From a bacterium (GTDB taxonomy: Bacteria > Bacillota > Bacilli > Lactobacillales > Streptococcaceae): a DNA stretch of 64,000 nt. Shown one piece after another: positions 38,558 through 50,795 of the stretch. Location: the NCBI GenBank assembly GCA_905221145.1, contig CAJNCA010000001.1, forward strand, positions 372,001-436,000. Reading direction: 5' to 3'. Made by a program: the position numbers and the translations under genes. A model generated the notes under the pieces. It worked only from the letters and a program-made list of their open reading frames with translations, was not told the DNA's origin and did not search any database. How positions within the stretch are numbered: the first letter of the stretch is position 1; each line of letters starts with the position of its first letter.

Positions 38558-39298
38558 ATGGCAACTTATGAAACCTTTGCGGCGGTCTATGATGCGGTCA
38601 TGGATGATAGTTTATATGATAAATGGACGGATTTTTCTCTGCGTCATTTGCCTAAGACCAAGGAGAGAAAGAAACTCTTGGAATTGGCTTGTGGGACAGG
38701 TATCCAGTCTGTGCGCTTCTCTCAGGCTGGTTTTGATGTGACTGGACTTGACTTGAGTGGGGATATGTTGAAGATTGCCGAGAAGAGAGCGGCTTCAGCC
38801 AAACAAAAGATTGACTTTATTGAAGGCAATATGCTGGATTTGTCCAAGTCAGGTCAATATGATTTTGTCACTTGTTATTCGGACTCAATCTGCTACATGC
38901 AGGATGAGGTGGAAGTAGGGGACGTCTTTAAGGAAGTCTATAATGCTCTCAACGAAGATGGCATCTTCATCTTTGATGTGCATTCGACCTATCAGACAGA
39001 TGAGGTCTTTCCAGGCTATTCTTACCATGAAAATGCAGAAGATTTTGCAATGCTCTGGGATACTTATGAGGATGCGGCACCTCACTCTATCGTCCATGAG
39101 TTGACCTTTTTTATCAAGGAGGCTGACGGTTCCTTTAGTCGCCACGATGAAGTGCATGAGGAGCGGACCTATGAGGTCTTGACCTATGATATTTTGCTGG
39201 AACAGGCTGGATTCAAGTCCTTCAAACTCTATGCGGACTTTGAGGACAGGGAGCCAACAGAGACAAGCACCCGTTGGTTTTTTGTGGCGCAGAAGTAG
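38558..39298 (+). CDS. Class I SAM-dependent methyltransferase
   Basis: A 246-residue methyltransferase with the SAM-binding LELACGTGIQSVRF, the acidic loop TGLDLSGDML and NMLDLSKSGQYDF. The acceptor is unknown; family relatives lie next to rsfS and tmcAL in many streptococci. The start is uncertain: ATGs at 38534, 38552 and 38558 are all in frame, and GGAGG (38536-38540) fits 38552 best. 38558 is given because MATYETFAAVYDAVMD is the usual N terminus as I recall it. Confidence 0.85.
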   Translation: MATYETFAAVYDAVMDDSLYDKWTDFSLRHLPKTKERKKLLELACGTGIQSVRFSQAGFDVTGLDLSGDMLKIAEKRAASAKQKIDFIEGNMLDLSKSGQYDFVTCYSDSICYMQDEVEVGDVFKEVYNALNEDGIFIFDVHSTYQTDEVFPGYSYHENAEDFAMLWDTYEDAAPHSIVHELTFFIKEADGSFSRHDEVHEERTYEVLTYDILLEQAGFKSFKLYADFEDREPTETSTRWFFVAQK

Positions 39299-39307
39299 GA
39301 GAACATC

Positions 39308-40405
39308 ATGACCATCACAGGGATTATCGCGGAGTTCAATCCTTTTCATAATGGCCACAAATACCTGCTTGAGCAGACGAAGGGGTTGAAAATTGTGGCT
39401 ATGTCTGGGAATTTCATGCAGAGAGGCGAGCCTGCTATCGTGGACAAGTGGACACGAGCCCAGATGGCGCTTGAAAATGGCGCTGATCTGGTAGTGGAAT
39501 TGCCCTTTTTAGTCAGTGTTCAGGCTGCGGATTTCTTCGGTCAAGGAGCTGTGGATATCTTGACACGGTTGGGTATTGATAGGCTAGCATTTGGGACGGA
39601 GGAAGTTCTGGATTATCAAAAAATCGCTGACTTATACACAGAGCAGGGTGCTGAGATGGAGAAATTTGTGGAAAATCTGCCTGATTCTCTTTCTTATCCC
39701 CAGAAAACCCAAGCCATGTGGAAGGAATTTGCAGGTCTTGATTTTTCAGGCAATACACCCAATCATGTCCTTGCTCTTGCTTATGCCAAGGCGGTTGCGG
39801 GACGAAACATTAAGCTGCATCCGATTCAGCGTCAGGGGGCTGGTTACCATTCTGTGGATAAAGATGTGGACTTTGCCTCGGCGACAGCTCTTCGTCAGCA
39901 TCAATCAGACAAAGATTTCTTAGAACGCTTTATGCCTTCTGTTGCCCCCTTTGAGCAGGCGAGTAAGGTGATTTGGGATGACTATTTTCCTTTGCTACGC
40001 TATCAAATCTTGTCAAATCCAGACCTAACCACCATCTATCAGGTCAATCAAGAAATGGCTGTGCGCATCAAGGAAGCTATCAAAACAGCCCAGTCTGTGG
40101 AGAAATTAGTCGAGGCGGTTGCGACCAAACGTTTCACCAAGGCGCGTGTCAGACGCCTCTTGACCTATATCTTGGTGCAGTCTAGAGAAAATGACTTGCC
40201 AGAAGGGATTCATGTCCTTGGATTTACTGAAAAAGGCAGACAACATCTCAAGTTCTTGAAAGAGCAGGTACATCTAGTCAGCCGCATGGGTAAAGAACCT
40301 TGGGATGATATGACCCAAAAGGCAGACCAGATTTACCAACTGGGAAATCCAAGTATAGAAGAGCAGAATTTTGGCAGAGTGCCGATTAGAATAGAATCAA
40401 ACTAA
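39308..40405 (+). CDS. tmcAL: tRNA(Met) cytidine acetate ligase
   Basis: A 365-residue nucleotidyltransferase-like protein (formerly YlbM). The N-terminal [19 protein letters not shown] carries the HxGH-type motif that binds ATP. The enzyme forms N4-acetylcytidine at the wobble base of elongator tRNA-Met using acetate. Length fits the family. Confidence 0.92.
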   Translation: MTITGIIAEFNPFHNGHKYLLEQTKGLKIVAMSGNFMQRGEPAIVDKWTRAQMALENGADLVVELPFLVSVQAADFFGQGAVDILTRLGIDRLAFGTEEVLDYQKIADLYTEQGAEMEKFVENLPDSLSYPQKTQAMWKEFAGLDFSGNTPNHVLALAYAKAVAGRNIKLHPIQRQGAGYHSVDKDVDFASATALRQHQSDKDFLERFMPSVAPFEQASKVIWDDYFPLLRYQILSNPDLTTIYQVNQEMAVRIKEAIKTAQSVEKLVEAVATKRFTKARVRRLLTYILVQSRENDLPEGIHVLGFTEKGRQHLKFLKEQVHLVSRMGKEPWDDMTQKADQIYQLGNPSIEEQNFGRVPIRIESN

Positions 40406-40428
40406 GTCTACCGAAAGGTAGGCTTTTT
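40406..40428 (+). terminator. Terminator after tmcAL
   Basis: gtctacc / ggtaggc with GAAA loop and five T. Confidence 0.85.
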
Positions 40429-40608
40429 CACAAATCTCTACTAAAACTAGGATTTCTAAGAAATAGAGATTGTACTAATAAATTATAGGTGTTTAAACTC
40501 CAATTTCCCCAAAACATATTCTATTTTAGGTTTGTGAAAATCACTTTTTTATGGTAGAATGTAAAAGAATGTATGTCATTCGGAATAACAATAAAATGAG
40601 GTAAAAAC

Positions 40609-42222
40609 ATGGAAATCATGTCGCTTGCGATTGCTGTTTTTGCCGTCATCATTGGTTTAGTCATTGGATATGTCAGCATCTCAGCTAAGATGAAATCATC
40701 TCAGGAAGCTGCAGAGTTGATGCTTTTAAATGCTGAACAAGAAGCAACTAATTTACGTGGACAAGCTGAACGTGAAGCGGATTTACTGGTTAATGAAGCC
40801 AAACGTGAAAGCAAGTCTCTTAAAAAAGAAGCACTATTGGAGGCCAAAGAAGAAGCCAGAAAATACCGTGAAGAAGTGGACGCTGAATTCAAATCAGAAC
40901 GTCAAGAACTCAAACAAATCGAAAGTCGTTTGACAGAGAGAGCTACTAGCCTCGACCGTAAGGACGACAATTTGACGAGTAAAGAACAAACACTTGAACA
41001 AAAAGAACAAAGTATTTCTGATAGAGCGAAAAACCTTGATGCGCGTGAAGAGCAATTAGAGGAAGTCGAAAGACAAAAAGAAGCAGAACTAGAGCGTATC
41101 GGTGCTCTGTCTCAGGCAGAAGCACGAGATATTATCTTGGCACAGACAGAGGAGAACTTGACCAAGGAGATTGCCAGTCGCATTCGCGAAGCTGAGCAAG
41201 AGGTCAAGGAACGTTCTGACAAAATGGCCAAGGATATCCTGGTTCAAGCTATGCAACGTATCGCTGGTGACTATGTAGCGGAGTCTACAAACTCAACGGT
41301 TCATCTACCAGACGATACTATGAAGGGACGCATTATTGGTCGTGAAGGTCGTAACATTCGTACCTTTGAAAGTTTGACAGGGGTCGATGTGATTATCGAC
41401 GATACACCAGAAGTGGTGACCTTGTCAGGTTTTGATCCGATTCGTCGTGAGATTGCCCGTATGACTATGGAAATGTTGCTCAAAGATGGTCGTATTCATC
41501 CAGCTCGTATCGAAGAGTTGGTTGAGAAAAACCGTCAAGAGATTGACAATAAGATTCGTGAATACGGTGAGGCTGCTGCCTATGAAATTGGTGCGCCAAA
41601 CCTTCATCCAGACTTGATGAAGATTATGGGACGTTTGCAGTTCCGTACTTCTTATGGACAAAATGTCTTGCGCCATTCGATTGAGGTTGCTAAGTTGGCT
41701 GGTATTATGGCCAGCGAACTTGGTGAAAATGCGGCTCTTGCCCGTCGTGCTGGATTCCTTCACGATATAGGGAAAGCTATTGACCGTGAGGTTGAAGGTA
41801 GCCACGTTGAAATTGGTATGGAATTGGCACGTAAGTACAAGGAACATCCAGTTGTGGTCAATACGATTGCTAGTCACCACGGCGATGTAGAGGCCGAAAG
41901 TGTGATTGCAGTTATCGTCGCTGCAGCAGATGCCTTGAGCGCTGCCCGTCCAGGTGCTCGTAGTGAGTCTCTTGAAAGCTACATCAAACGTCTTCATGAT
42001 TTGGAAGAAATTGCTAACGGCTTTGAAGGAGTACAAAATAGCTTTGCCCTTCAAGCAGGACGTGAAATCCGCATCATGGTCAATCCAGGACAAATTAAGG
42101 ACGACAAAGTCACAATCTTGGCTCACAAAGTTCGTGAGAAAATTGAAAACAATCTCGATTACCCAGGAAATATCAAGGTAACCGTGATTCGCGAGCTTCG
42201 TGCAGTAGATTATGCTAAATAA
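40609..42222 (+). CDS. rny: Ribonuclease Y
   Basis: A 537-residue membrane-anchored endoribonuclease that initiates mRNA decay. One N-terminal membrane helix (residues 4-26), a long charged coiled coil to about 200, a KH domain with [15 protein letters not shown] and an HD domain with [12 protein letters not shown]. The start follows GAGG at 40598-40601. Single gene with its own terminator. Confidence 0.97.
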   Translation: MEIMSLAIAVFAVIIGLVIGYVSISAKMKSSQEAAELMLLNAEQEATNLRGQAEREADLLVNEAKRESKSLKKEALLEAKEEARKYREEVDAEFKSERQELKQIESRLTERATSLDRKDDNLTSKEQTLEQKEQSISDRAKNLDAREEQLEEVERQKEAELERIGALSQAEARDIILAQTEENLTKEIASRIREAEQEVKERSDKMAKDILVQAMQRIAGDYVAESTNSTVHLPDDTMKGRIIGREGRNIRTFESLTGVDVIIDDTPEVVTLSGFDPIRREIARMTMEMLLKDGRIHPARIEELVEKNRQEIDNKIREYGEAAAYEIGAPNLHPDLMKIMGRLQFRTSYGQNVLRHSIEVAKLAGIMASELGENAALARRAGFLHDIGKAIDREVEGSHVEIGMELARKYKEHPVVVNTIASHHGDVEAESVIAVIVAAADALSAARPGARSESLESYIKRLHDLEEIANGFEGVQNSFALQAGREIRIMVNPGQIKDDKVTILAHKVREKIENNLDYPGNIKVTVIRELRAVDYAK

Positions 42223-42231
42223 ATAAGAAAG

Positions 42232-42257
42232 AGCAGTTGAAAAATTACTGCTTTTTT
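42232..42257 (+). terminator. Terminator of rny
   Basis: agcagt (42232-42237) / actgct (42247-42252) and T run. The -35 of the gmk promoter lies inside its loop. Confidence 0.75.
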
Positions 42258-42265
42258 GTTACACT
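42237..42265 (+). promoter_or_regulatory. Promoter of gmk operon
   Basis: TTGAAA (42237-42242), 17 bases, TACACT (42260-42265) with extended TG at 42257-42258. It starts transcription near 42272, just before a paired leader (42274-42343). Confidence 0.7.
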
Positions 42266-42345
42266 AGATAGAAAGACTGTAGAAGGATAGTTTGCACTAA
42301 ATGCTACTATCTGAAGGGAAATCTTATTTTATTTTTACAGACTGA

Positions 42346-42987
<642 letters not shown>

Positions 42988-43011
42988 AATTTAGAAAATA
43001 GGTACAAGCAA

Positions 43012-43326
43012 ATGATGTTAAAACCCTCTATTGATACCTTGCTCGACAAGGTTCCTTCAAAATATTCACTCGTAATCTTGGAAGCAAAACGTGCCCACGA
43101 ATTGGAAGCAGGTGCGCCAGCAACTCAAGGCTTCAAGTCTGAAAAATCAACTCTTCGCGCTTTAGAAGAAATCGAATCAGGAAACGTTACAATTCACCCA
43201 GATCCAGAAGGAAAACGTGAAGCAGTGCGTCGCCGTATCGAAGAAGAAAAACGCCGTAAAGAAGAAGAAGAAAAGAAAATCAAAGAGCAAATCGCTAAAG
43301 AAAAAGAAGATGGTGAAAAAATTTAA
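43012..43326 (+). CDS. rpoZ: RNA polymerase omega subunit
   Basis: A 104-residue omega subunit. [19 protein letters not shown] and the [10 protein letters not shown] helix contact the beta-prime tail. The C terminus is a highly charged Glu/Lys/Arg helix. Follows gmk as in most Firmicutes. The ATG at 43015 is an equal alternative. Confidence 0.95.
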
Positions 43327-43391
43327 GGTTGGGGGGACTCAATCTTATTTTTTCTATTGCAAGAATATACTGAAAAGGAGGAGGTGAGAAG

Positions 43392-45788
43392 ATGGCTATA
43401 GCCAAGATTATCGTGGATGTACCCTTGATGCAGACAGACCAGCCCTATAGTTACAGGATTCCTGAGGAATTTGAGGGAATGCTGGAAGTTGGGATGCGGG
43501 TTCATGTGCCTTTTGGTAAGGGCAATCGCCTGATTCAAGGGATTGTTCTTGGTTTGGAGTCCCAACCAGATGAAGAAGAGGCTAATCAAGATTTAAAAGA
43601 TATTGTCGAGGTGTTGGATTTTTCTCCTGTTCTCACGCAAGAACAACTCTGGTTGGCTGAGGAGTTACGCAAGTCCGTCTTTTCTTACAAAATCTCTATC
43701 CTCAAGGCCATGCTTCCAGGATTTCTGAACTCCAGCTATGACAAGATTCTCTATCCTCTGGGAGGTTTGAGTCAGGAAGACCGAGTGCGTCTGTTTGGTT
43801 CAGAAGATTCGCTTGCCTTTTCTTCACTAGACCTTGCCAAACAAGCCGAAATGATGCGTTTGACTAGAAAAGGTCTGCTTGGTCTGGAATATCAGGCGGT
43901 CGATCAAAAGAAGGTCAAGACCCAGTCATGGTATGAGGTTGACCTTGCTCGATTAGAAGGTGTGGAGATTTCTGCGCGTGCTAAGAAAAAGTTAGAACTG
44001 AGAGACTATTTACTGTCTCATCCTGAGAGCGCTTCTTTGTCTAGCTTGTTAGAGTCCTACTCGCGGGAGCAAGTCAACTTCTTTGTGGAACAAGGTGCTG
44101 TGACCATAGTCCAAAAGGAAGTGCAACGCTCGGCTGCTTATTTTGAAGGCGTTGAAGCAAGTCAGCCTTTGGAGTTGAATCCAGAGCAAAGGCAGGCGCG
44201 TGATGCGGTTGTCAGTGCTATTGGTAGTCATCAGCCTCCCTTCCTCCTTCAAGGGATTACAGGAAGTGGGAAGACAGAGGTTTACTTGCAGATTATCCAA
44301 GGGGCCTTGAACAAGGGCAAGACAGCTATTTTGTTGGTACCTGAGATTTCTCTGACTCCACAGATGACGGAGCGTTTTATTGCTCGCTTTGGTGAGAAAG
44401 TGGCAATTCTCCACTCAGGTCTGTCCAATGGTGAAAAGTATGATGAATGGCGCAAGGTGGAACGCGGCGATGCTCAAGTTGTTGTTGGTGCTAGATCGGC
44501 CATCTTTGCCCCCCTGAAAAATCTAGGTGTCATGATTATTGATGAGGAGCATGAAGCGACTTATAAGCAAGACAGCAATCCCCGTTACCATGCCAGAGAG
44601 GTGGCTATTTTACGGGCCCGGTATAATCAAGCGGCCTTGGTCCTTGGTTCAGCGACACCAAGTCTGGAAAGCCGTGCGCGGGCTGGAAAAGGCGTCTATC
44701 AGCACTTATGTCTGACCCAACGAGCTAATCCTTTAGCCACCATTCCTGAGGTTCAAGTGATTGATTTTCGGGACTATATCGGACAAAATGAGACGTCAAA
44801 CTTTACACCGCCTTTGCTAGAAGCTATCCAAGACCGTCTGGCTAAAAAAGAGCAGGTGGTTCTCATGCTCAATCGCCGTGGTTATTCTAGCTTTGTCATG
44901 TGTCGGGAATGTGGGACGGTGGATACTTGTCCCAACTGTGACATTTCTCTGACCTTGCACATGGATACCAAGACCATGAACTGCCATTATTGTGGGTTTT
45001 CTAAGGACATTCCTCAGGTCTGTCCTAACTGTAAGAGTCGCAGTATTCGTTACTATGGAACAGGGACTCAAAAAGCTTATGATGAGCTAGCAGAACTCTT
45101 TCCTCAAGCCCGCATTCTGCGTATGGATGTGGATACGACCCGCAAGAAAGGCAGTCACCAAGCTCTTCTTGATCAGTTTGGACGAGGAGAAGCAGATATC
45201 TTGCTGGGAACTCAAATGATTGCCAAGGGATTGGATTTTCCCAATGTAACCCTAGTCGGAGTTCTTAATGCGGATACAGCTTTGAATCTGCCTGATTTCC
45301 GTTCTTCTGAGAGAACCTTCCAGCTCTTGACTCAGGTGGCAGGTCGAGCAGGTCGGGCTGAAAAAGCTGGGCAGGTCTTGATTCAGTCTTACAATCCTCA
45401 GCACTACGCTATTCGATTTGCAAAAGACCAAGACTACGAAGGCTTTTATGCCTATGAAATGGGTATCAGACGCCAACTTGGTTATCCACCTTACTATTTC
45501 ACGATTGGCATTACCCTCTCTCATAAGAAAGAAGAAGAGGTGGTCAAACGTGCCTATGAAGTTATGAGCGTTTTGCGGTCAGGTTTGTCTGAAACCAGTA
45601 ACATTCTAGGGCCAACACCCAAGCCTATTGCTCGTACCCACAACCTTTATCATTACCAGATTTTAATTAAATACCGTTTAGAAGATGAGCTTGGTCCGAC
45701 CCTCAACCAGGTCTTGGCACTGACTCAAGAACGAGAAAATAGTGAGCTCCGTCTCAGCATTGACCATGAGCCACAGCAATTTTTATAA
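43392..45788 (+). CDS. priA: Primosomal replication-restart helicase PriA
   Basis: A 798-residue superfamily 2 helicase. Walker A is GITGSGKTEVYLQ, the DEAH-like box IIDEEHEATYKQ and motif VI QVAGRAGRAEKAG. Between them lie zinc-binding cysteine pairs (CRECGTVDTCPNCD and CHYCGF...CPNCKS). It reloads the replisome at collapsed forks. AAGGAGGAGGTG before the start is a strong ribosome site. Confidence 0.97.
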   Translation: MAIAKIIVDVPLMQTDQPYSYRIPEEFEGMLEVGMRVHVPFGKGNRLIQGIVLGLESQPDEEEANQDLKDIVEVLDFSPVLTQEQLWLAEELRKSVFSYKISILKAMLPGFLNSSYDKILYPLGGLSQEDRVRLFGSEDSLAFSSLDLAKQAEMMRLTRKGLLGLEYQAVDQKKVKTQSWYEVDLARLEGVEISARAKKKLELRDYLLSHPESASLSSLLESYSREQVNFFVEQGAVTIVQKEVQRSAAYFEGVEASQPLELNPEQRQARDAVVSAIGSHQPPFLLQGITGSGKTEVYLQIIQGALNKGKTAILLVPEISLTPQMTERFIARFGEKVAILHSGLSNGEKYDEWRKVERGDAQVVVGARSAIFAPLKNLGVMIIDEEHEATYKQDSNPRYHAREVAILRARYNQAALVLGSATPSLESRARAGKGVYQHLCLTQRANPLATIPEVQVIDFRDYIGQNETSNFTPPLLEAIQDRLAKKEQVVLMLNRRGYSSFVMCRECGTVDTCPNCDISLTLHMDTKTMNCHYCGFSKDIPQVCPNCKSRSIRYYGTGTQKAYDELAELFPQARILRMDVDTTRKKGSHQALLDQFGRGEADILLGTQMIAKGLDFPNVTLVGVLNADTALNLPDFRSSERTFQLLTQVAGRAGRAEKAGQVLIQSYNPQHYAIRFAKDQDYEGFYAYEMGIRRQLGYPPYYFTIGITLSHKKEEEVVKRAYEVMSVLRSGLSETSNILGPTPKPIARTHNLYHYQILIKYRLEDELGPTLNQVLALTQERENSELRLSIDHEPQQFL

Positions 45789-45800
45789 GAAGGAGAAGAT

Positions 45801-46736
45801 ATGACAAAACTAATCTTTATGGGGACCCCCGACTTTTCAGCAACAGTCTTAAAAGGACTTTTGACAGATGACCGTTACGAAATTCTAGCAGTTGTGACCC
45901 AGCCAGACCGCGCTGTCGGCCGTAAAAAAGTGATCCAAGAAACTCCAGTGAAGCAGGCTGCCAAAGAGGCTGGACTTCCTATCTACCAACCTGAAAAATT
46001 ATCTGGAAGTCCAGAGATGGAAGCTATTATGAAGCTAGGAGCGGATGGAATCGTGACTGCTGCTTTTGGTCAGTTTCTTCCAAGTAAACTCCTTGATAGC
46101 ATGGACTTTGCGGTCAACGTTCACGCTTCCCTTCTTCCAAAACACCGTGGTGGTGCGCCTATCCATTATGCCTTGATTCAAGGGGATGAGGAAGCTGGTG
46201 TGACCATTATGGAAATGGTCAAAGAAATGGATGCAGGAGATATGATTTCTCGTCGCAGCATCCCTATAACAGATGAGGACAATGTTGGTACCTTATTTGA
46301 GAAATTAGCTCTTGTTGGTCGTGATTTGCTTTTGGATACTTTACCTGCCTATATTGCTGGGGAAATCAAACCTGAACCGCAGGATCCAAGTCGGGTCACT
46401 TTCTCGCCAAATATCAAGCCAGAGGAAGAAAAACTGGATTGGACTAAAAGCAATCGCCAACTCTTTAACCAAATCCGTGGCATGAATCCGTGGCCTGTTG
46501 CCCATACTTTTCTAAAGGGCGACCGCTTTAAGATTTATGAAGCCCTACCAGTAGAAGGTCAGGGTAATCCAGGTGAAATCCTATCTATTGGCAAGAAAGA
46601 ATTGGTTATTGCAACGGCTGAAGGAGCTTTGTCTCTCAAACAAGTTCAGCCTGCTGGTAAACCTAAAATGGACATTGCTTCCTTCCTCAACGGTGTTGGA
46701 CGTACATTGACTGCAGGAGAACGATTTGGTGACTAA
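45801..46736 (+). CDS. fmt: Methionyl-tRNA formyltransferase
   Basis: A 311-residue enzyme formylating initiator Met-tRNA. The folate/catalytic segment is [19 protein letters not shown], with FMGTPDFSA at the N terminus. Its end overlaps the start of rsmB. Confidence 0.97.
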   Translation: MTKLIFMGTPDFSATVLKGLLTDDRYEILAVVTQPDRAVGRKKVIQETPVKQAAKEAGLPIYQPEKLSGSPEMEAIMKLGADGIVTAAFGQFLPSKLLDSMDFAVNVHASLLPKHRGGAPIHYALIQGDEEAGVTIMEMVKEMDAGDMISRRSIPITDEDNVGTLFEKLALVGRDLLLDTLPAYIAGEIKPEPQDPSRVTFSPNIKPEEEKLDWTKSNRQLFNQIRGMNPWPVAHTFLKGDRFKIYEALPVEGQGNPGEILSIGKKELVIATAEGALSLKQVQPAGKPKMDIASFLNGVGRTLTAGERFGD

Positions 46737-48042
46737 AGTAGAAACGGCTAGAAGTCTAGCTCTAGCAGTATTAGAGGATGTCTTTATCAATCAAGCATAC
46801 TCAAATATCGCCTTAAATAAGCATCTCAAGGGAAGTCAACTTTCTCCGGCGGACAAGGGCTTGGTGACTGAGATTGTCTATGGAACGGTAGCCCGCAAAC
46901 TGACTCTGGAATGGTACCTATCCCACTTTATCGAGGATAGAGACCAGTTAGACAGTTGGCTCTATGTCCTGCTTCTCATGAGTACCTACCAGCTTCGCTA
47001 TTTGGACAAGATTCCAGACCATGCTGTGGTTAATGAAGCAGTGGAATTGGCCAAAGTCCGTAAAAAGGGCAGTGAAAAATTGGTCAATGCTATCTTACGC
47101 CGTATCCTGCGTGAAGGGTGGCCAGATATTGCCAGCATCAAACGAAAAAACAAACGTGATTCTATTGCTTATTCCCTTCCAGTTTGGTTAGTTGCCAAGC
47201 TCAAGGAAGAATATGGAGAAGAGCGAGCACAAGCCATCTTTGAAAGTCTTCTGGTGCGCAACAAAGCCAGCATTCGTGTGACCGATTTAAGTCGAAAAGA
47301 GGAAATCCAATCCTTGTTGGAGGCTAGTGATTCACCTTTGTCTCCTTCTGGTCTGGTTAAGGAGCAAGGGCATTTTGCAGGCCATGATTTGTTTGCGGAG
47401 GGAGCCATTACTATCCAAGATGAGTCCAGTCAATTGGTTGCGCCGACGCTTGATCTACAAGGAAATGAGCAGGTTCTAGATGCTTGTGCAGCTCCGGGTG
47501 GGAAAACAGCTCATATAGCCTCTTATCTCACGACAGGTCAGGTAACTGCTCTGGATTTATATGACCACAAGTTGGACTTAATCCAAGAAAATGCTCAACG
47601 TCTGGGAGTTGCAGATCGGGTTCAAACTCAAAAATTGGATGCCAGAAAGGTGCATGAGTTTTTTGGTCAGAATTCCTTTGATAAGATTCTAGTAGATGCT
47701 CCTTGTTCAGGAATCGGTCTTCTGCGTCGCAAACCAGATATCAAATACAACAAAGAAACATCAGATTTCGCGTCCTTACAGGAAATTCAGCTAGAAATAT
47801 TAGGTAGTGTTTGTCAAACACTACGCAAAGGTGGTATAATAACTTATAGTACCTGTACTATTGTCTCAGAAGAGAACTTTCAAGTCGTACAGGCATTTTT
47901 AGAAAGTCATCCTGAATTTGAGCAGGTGAAACTAGAACATGAATGTAAGGATATCATGAAAGATGGCTGTATCCTCATTACCCCTGAATTGTATGGAAGT
48001 GATGGATTCTTTATCAGCCAATTTCGCAAGATATCAGATTAG
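46729..48042 (+). CDS. rsmB: 16S rRNA m5C967 methyltransferase
   Basis: A 437-residue Sun/RsmB enzyme: an N-terminal NusB-like domain and a C-terminal Rossmann methyltransferase with [29 protein letters not shown] and the catalytic STCT. The start is GTG 46729 (AGGAGA eight bases before); TTG 46726 is too close to that site. It overlaps fmt by eight bases. Confidence 0.96.
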   Translation: MTKVETARSLALAVLEDVFINQAYSNIALNKHLKGSQLSPADKGLVTEIVYGTVARKLTLEWYLSHFIEDRDQLDSWLYVLLLMSTYQLRYLDKIPDHAVVNEAVELAKVRKKGSEKLVNAILRRILREGWPDIASIKRKNKRDSIAYSLPVWLVAKLKEEYGEERAQAIFESLLVRNKASIRVTDLSRKEEIQSLLEASDSPLSPSGLVKEQGHFAGHDLFAEGAITIQDESSQLVAPTLDLQGNEQVLDACAAPGGKTAHIASYLTTGQVTALDLYDHKLDLIQENAQRLGVADRVQTQKLDARKVHEFFGQNSFDKILVDAPCSGIGLLRRKPDIKYNKETSDFASLQEIQLEILGSVCQTLRKGGIITYSTCTIVSEENFQVVQAFLESHPEFEQVKLEHECKDIMKDGCILITPELYGSDGFFISQFRKISD

Positions 48043-48056
48043 GAAGGAACTAACAC

Positions 48057-48797
48057 ATGGAAATTTCATTATTAACAGATGTTGGTCAGAAACGAACAAA
48101 TAACCAAGACTATGTCAACCACTATGTCAATAGAGCTGGGCGTACCATGATTATCCTAGCTGATGGTATGGGAGGTCATCGCGCGGGGAATATTGCTAGT
48201 GAAATGGCGGTAACAGACCTAGGTATAGCTTGGGTCGATACTCAAATCGATACAGTTAATGAAGTGCGTGAATGGTTTGCTAACAACCTTGAAATTGAGA
48301 ATCAAAAGATTAACCAACTTGGACAAAATGAAGCCTATAAAGGAATGGGAACAACCCTTGAGGCTGTAGCTATTATTGATAATCAGGCTATCTATGCCCA
48401 CATCGGAGATTCTCGTATCGGTTTGATTCGTGGAGAAGAGTACCACCAGTTAACGAGCGACCATTCTTTGGTTAATGAATTGCTCAAGGCTGGCCAATTG
48501 ACGCCAGAAGAAGCAGCTAGCCATCCACAGAAAAATATTATTACTCAATCTATCGGTCAAAAAGATGAAGTTCAACCTGATTTTGGAATGATTACCCTTG
48601 AGCCAGGTGACTATCTCTTACTCAATAGTGATGGTTTGACTAACATGATTTCAGGCAGTGAGATTTCTGATATTGTAACCAGCGATATTTCTTTGGCAGA
48701 TAAGGCAGCAACCTTGATTCGTTTTGCCAACAATGCAGGTGGTTTGGACAATATCACAGTTGCCCTTATTGCTGTTAATGAGGAGGCAACAGAATGA
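48057..48797 (+). CDS. phpP: PP2C-type protein phosphatase PhpP
   Basis: A 246-residue metal-dependent Ser/Thr phosphatase that reverses StkP phosphorylation. PP2C motifs are [33 protein letters not shown] and [10 protein letters not shown]. Cytoplasmic, no extra domain. The stop overlaps the stkP start by four bases, a fixed pairing in streptococci. Confidence 0.97.
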   Translation: MEISLLTDVGQKRTNNQDYVNHYVNRAGRTMIILADGMGGHRAGNIASEMAVTDLGIAWVDTQIDTVNEVREWFANNLEIENQKINQLGQNEAYKGMGTTLEAVAIIDNQAIYAHIGDSRIGLIRGEEYHQLTSDHSLVNELLKAGQLTPEEAASHPQKNIITQSIGQKDEVQPDFGMITLEPGDYLLLNSDGLTNMISGSEISDIVTSDISLADKAATLIRFANNAGGLDNITVALIAVNEEATE

Positions 48798-50707
48798 TCC
48801 AAATCGGCAAAATTTTTGCCGGGCGGTATCGAATTATCAAACAAATTGGTCGAGGAGGCATGGCAGATGTCTATTTGGCCAAGGATTTGATTTTGGACGG
48901 TGAAGAAGTGGCAGTAAAGGTCCTGAGGACCAACTACCAAACAGATCCGATTGCTGTGGCGCGTTTCCAGCGGGAAGCGAGAGCTATGGCGGATCTGGAC
49001 CATCCTCATATCGTTCGGATTACAGATATCGGTGAAGAAGAGGGGCAACAGTATCTTGCAATGGAATATGTTGCTGGATTAGACCTCAAACGCTATATCA
49101 AGGAACATCATCCTCTTTCAAATGAAGAAGCAGTCCGAATCATGGGACAAATTCTTCTGGCGATGCGCTTGGCTCATACTCGAGGGATTGTTCACCGAGA
49201 CTTGAAACCTCAAAATATTCTCTTGACTCCAGATGGGACTGCCAAGGTTACAGACTTTGGGATTGCAGTAGCCTTTGCTGAGACGAGTCTAACTCAGACC
49301 AACTCGATGCTGGGTTCGGTTCATTATTTATCGCCAGAGCAGGCGCGTGGTTCTAAAGCAACTGTGCAGAGTGATATCTATGCCATGGGGATTATTTTCT
49401 ATGAGATGCTGACAGGTCATATTCCTTACGATGGGGATAGTGCAGTGACCATCGCCCTCCAGCATTTCCAGAAACCACTGCCATCGGTTATAGCTGAAAA
49501 TCCATCTGTGCCTCAGGCTTTAGAAAATGTTGTTATTAAGGCAACTGCCAAGAAATTGACAGATCGCTACAAATCAGTCGCTGAAATGTATGTGGATTTG
49601 TCTAGTAGTTTGTCTTATAATCGTCGCAATGAACCAAAGCTAGTCTTTGACGATGCAACTAAGGCAGATACTAAAACTCTTCCTAAAGTTCCACAAAGTA
49701 CTCTGACTTCTATTCCTAAAGCTCCGGTACAAGAGGGAAGACCTCAACCTAAGCCTCAGCCTCATCAGACAGAAAAAACGGTACCTAGTTCAAAGCCAAC
49801 CAAACGTCGTCGTATGAAAGCACGTTATCCAATTTTATTTGCGACCTTCTTGTTGGTTGTGGCATCCTTGGTATGGATTTTATATCGAACGCCCGCTACC
49901 ATTGCTATTCCAAATGTGGCAGGTCAGACGGTTGCAGAGGCTAAAGAGGCTCTAAAAAAAGCCAATTTTGAGGTTGGTGAAGAAAAATCAGAGGCCAGTG
50001 ATAAGGTTGAAGAAGGTCGGGTTATTCGTACCGATCCTGACGCTGGTACGACACGCAAAGAAGGAACAAAAATTAATTTGATTGTGTCTTCTGGTCAGCA
50101 ATCCTTCCAACTTGGAAATTATCTTGGACGAAAATCTAGTGATGTAGTGGCCGAATTGAAGGGCAAGAAGGTTCCAGAAAATCTAATTAAGATTGAGGAA
50201 GAAGAATCCAACGAAATCGAAGCTGGTACAATCATGAAACAAAGTTTACCGGAAGGAACAACCTATGATCTTAGCAAGGCAACTCAAATAGTTTTGACAG
50301 TCGCTAAGAAGGTAAATTCTATTTCAATGCCAAGCTATATTGGTTCTAGTCGAGAATTTGCAGTCAATAATCTTACAGAGATATATGACATTAAAAAAGC
50401 TAATATCGAAGTTGTAGAAGTGTCTAAAGCTCCTGAAGGAACTGCTGAGGGGACTGTTGTAGAGCAAAGTCCAAAAGCAGGCGAAAAAGTAGACTTGAGC
50501 ACTACTCGTGTTAAAATTTCTATTTATAAACCCAAAACACCACCATCAAGTTCCTCTTCAACGTCAGTTCAACGTGGTAACCAAGGTTCACCTACTACTC
50601 CAAATCAAGGGAATCAACAAGGTGGCCAGCAAGGAAATCAACAAGGAACGGTTCCTACTCCGAGTCAACCAAATAGTGAAGGAAACCACGAAAATTCTCG
50701 TGATTAA
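48794..50707 (+). CDS. stkP: PASTA-domain Ser/Thr protein kinase StkP
   Basis: A 637-residue membrane kinase coordinating cell division and wall synthesis. The kinase domain (residues 1-275) has [20 protein letters not shown] and [10 protein letters not shown] basic juxtamembrane stretch precedes one membrane helix (about 345-366). Outside follow three PASTA units, starting near [21 protein letters not shown] and [10 protein letters not shown]. The protein ends in about 55 low-complexity Ser/Gly/Asn/Gln residues ([13 protein letters not shown]). Pneumococcal StkP, as I recall it, has four PASTA units and a very short tail, so this allele differs (finding). Confidence 0.96.
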   Translation: MIQIGKIFAGRYRIIKQIGRGGMADVYLAKDLILDGEEVAVKVLRTNYQTDPIAVARFQREARAMADLDHPHIVRITDIGEEEGQQYLAMEYVAGLDLKRYIKEHHPLSNEEAVRIMGQILLAMRLAHTRGIVHRDLKPQNILLTPDGTAKVTDFGIAVAFAETSLTQTNSMLGSVHYLSPEQARGSKATVQSDIYAMGIIFYEMLTGHIPYDGDSAVTIALQHFQKPLPSVIAENPSVPQALENVVIKATAKKLTDRYKSVAEMYVDLSSSLSYNRRNEPKLVFDDATKADTKTLPKVPQSTLTSIPKAPVQEGRPQPKPQPHQTEKTVPSSKPTKRRRMKARYPILFATFLLVVASLVWILYRTPATIAIPNVAGQTVAEAKEALKKANFEVGEEKSEASDKVEEGRVIRTDPDAGTTRKEGTKINLIVSSGQQSFQLGNYLGRKSSDVVAELKGKKVPENLIKIEEEESNEIEAGTIMKQSLPEGTTYDLSKATQIVLTVAKKVNSISMPSYIGSSREFAVNNLTEIYDIKKANIEVVEVSKAPEGTAEGTVVEQSPKAGEKVDLSTTRVKISIYKPKTPPSSSSSTSVQRGNQGSPTTPNQGNQQGGQQGNQQGTVPTPSQPNSEGNHENSRD

Positions 50708-50710
50708 ACG

Positions 50711-50746
50711 AATCTTTGTCATGATTTCATGGCAAAGATTTTTTTT
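50711..50746 (+). terminator. Terminator of gmk-stkP unit
   Basis: aatctttgtcatga / tcatggcaaagatt with one G-U pair, then eight T. Confidence 0.9.
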
Positions 50747-50795
50747 GACTCCAGATTTGTGATAGAATAGAAGGAGTTGATAAAAGGAGGAACGC

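Noticed and set aside
41425..42126. 233-residue minus-strand frame inside rny
   Set aside because: Antisense shadow of a highly conserved gene; no family pattern or start signals.
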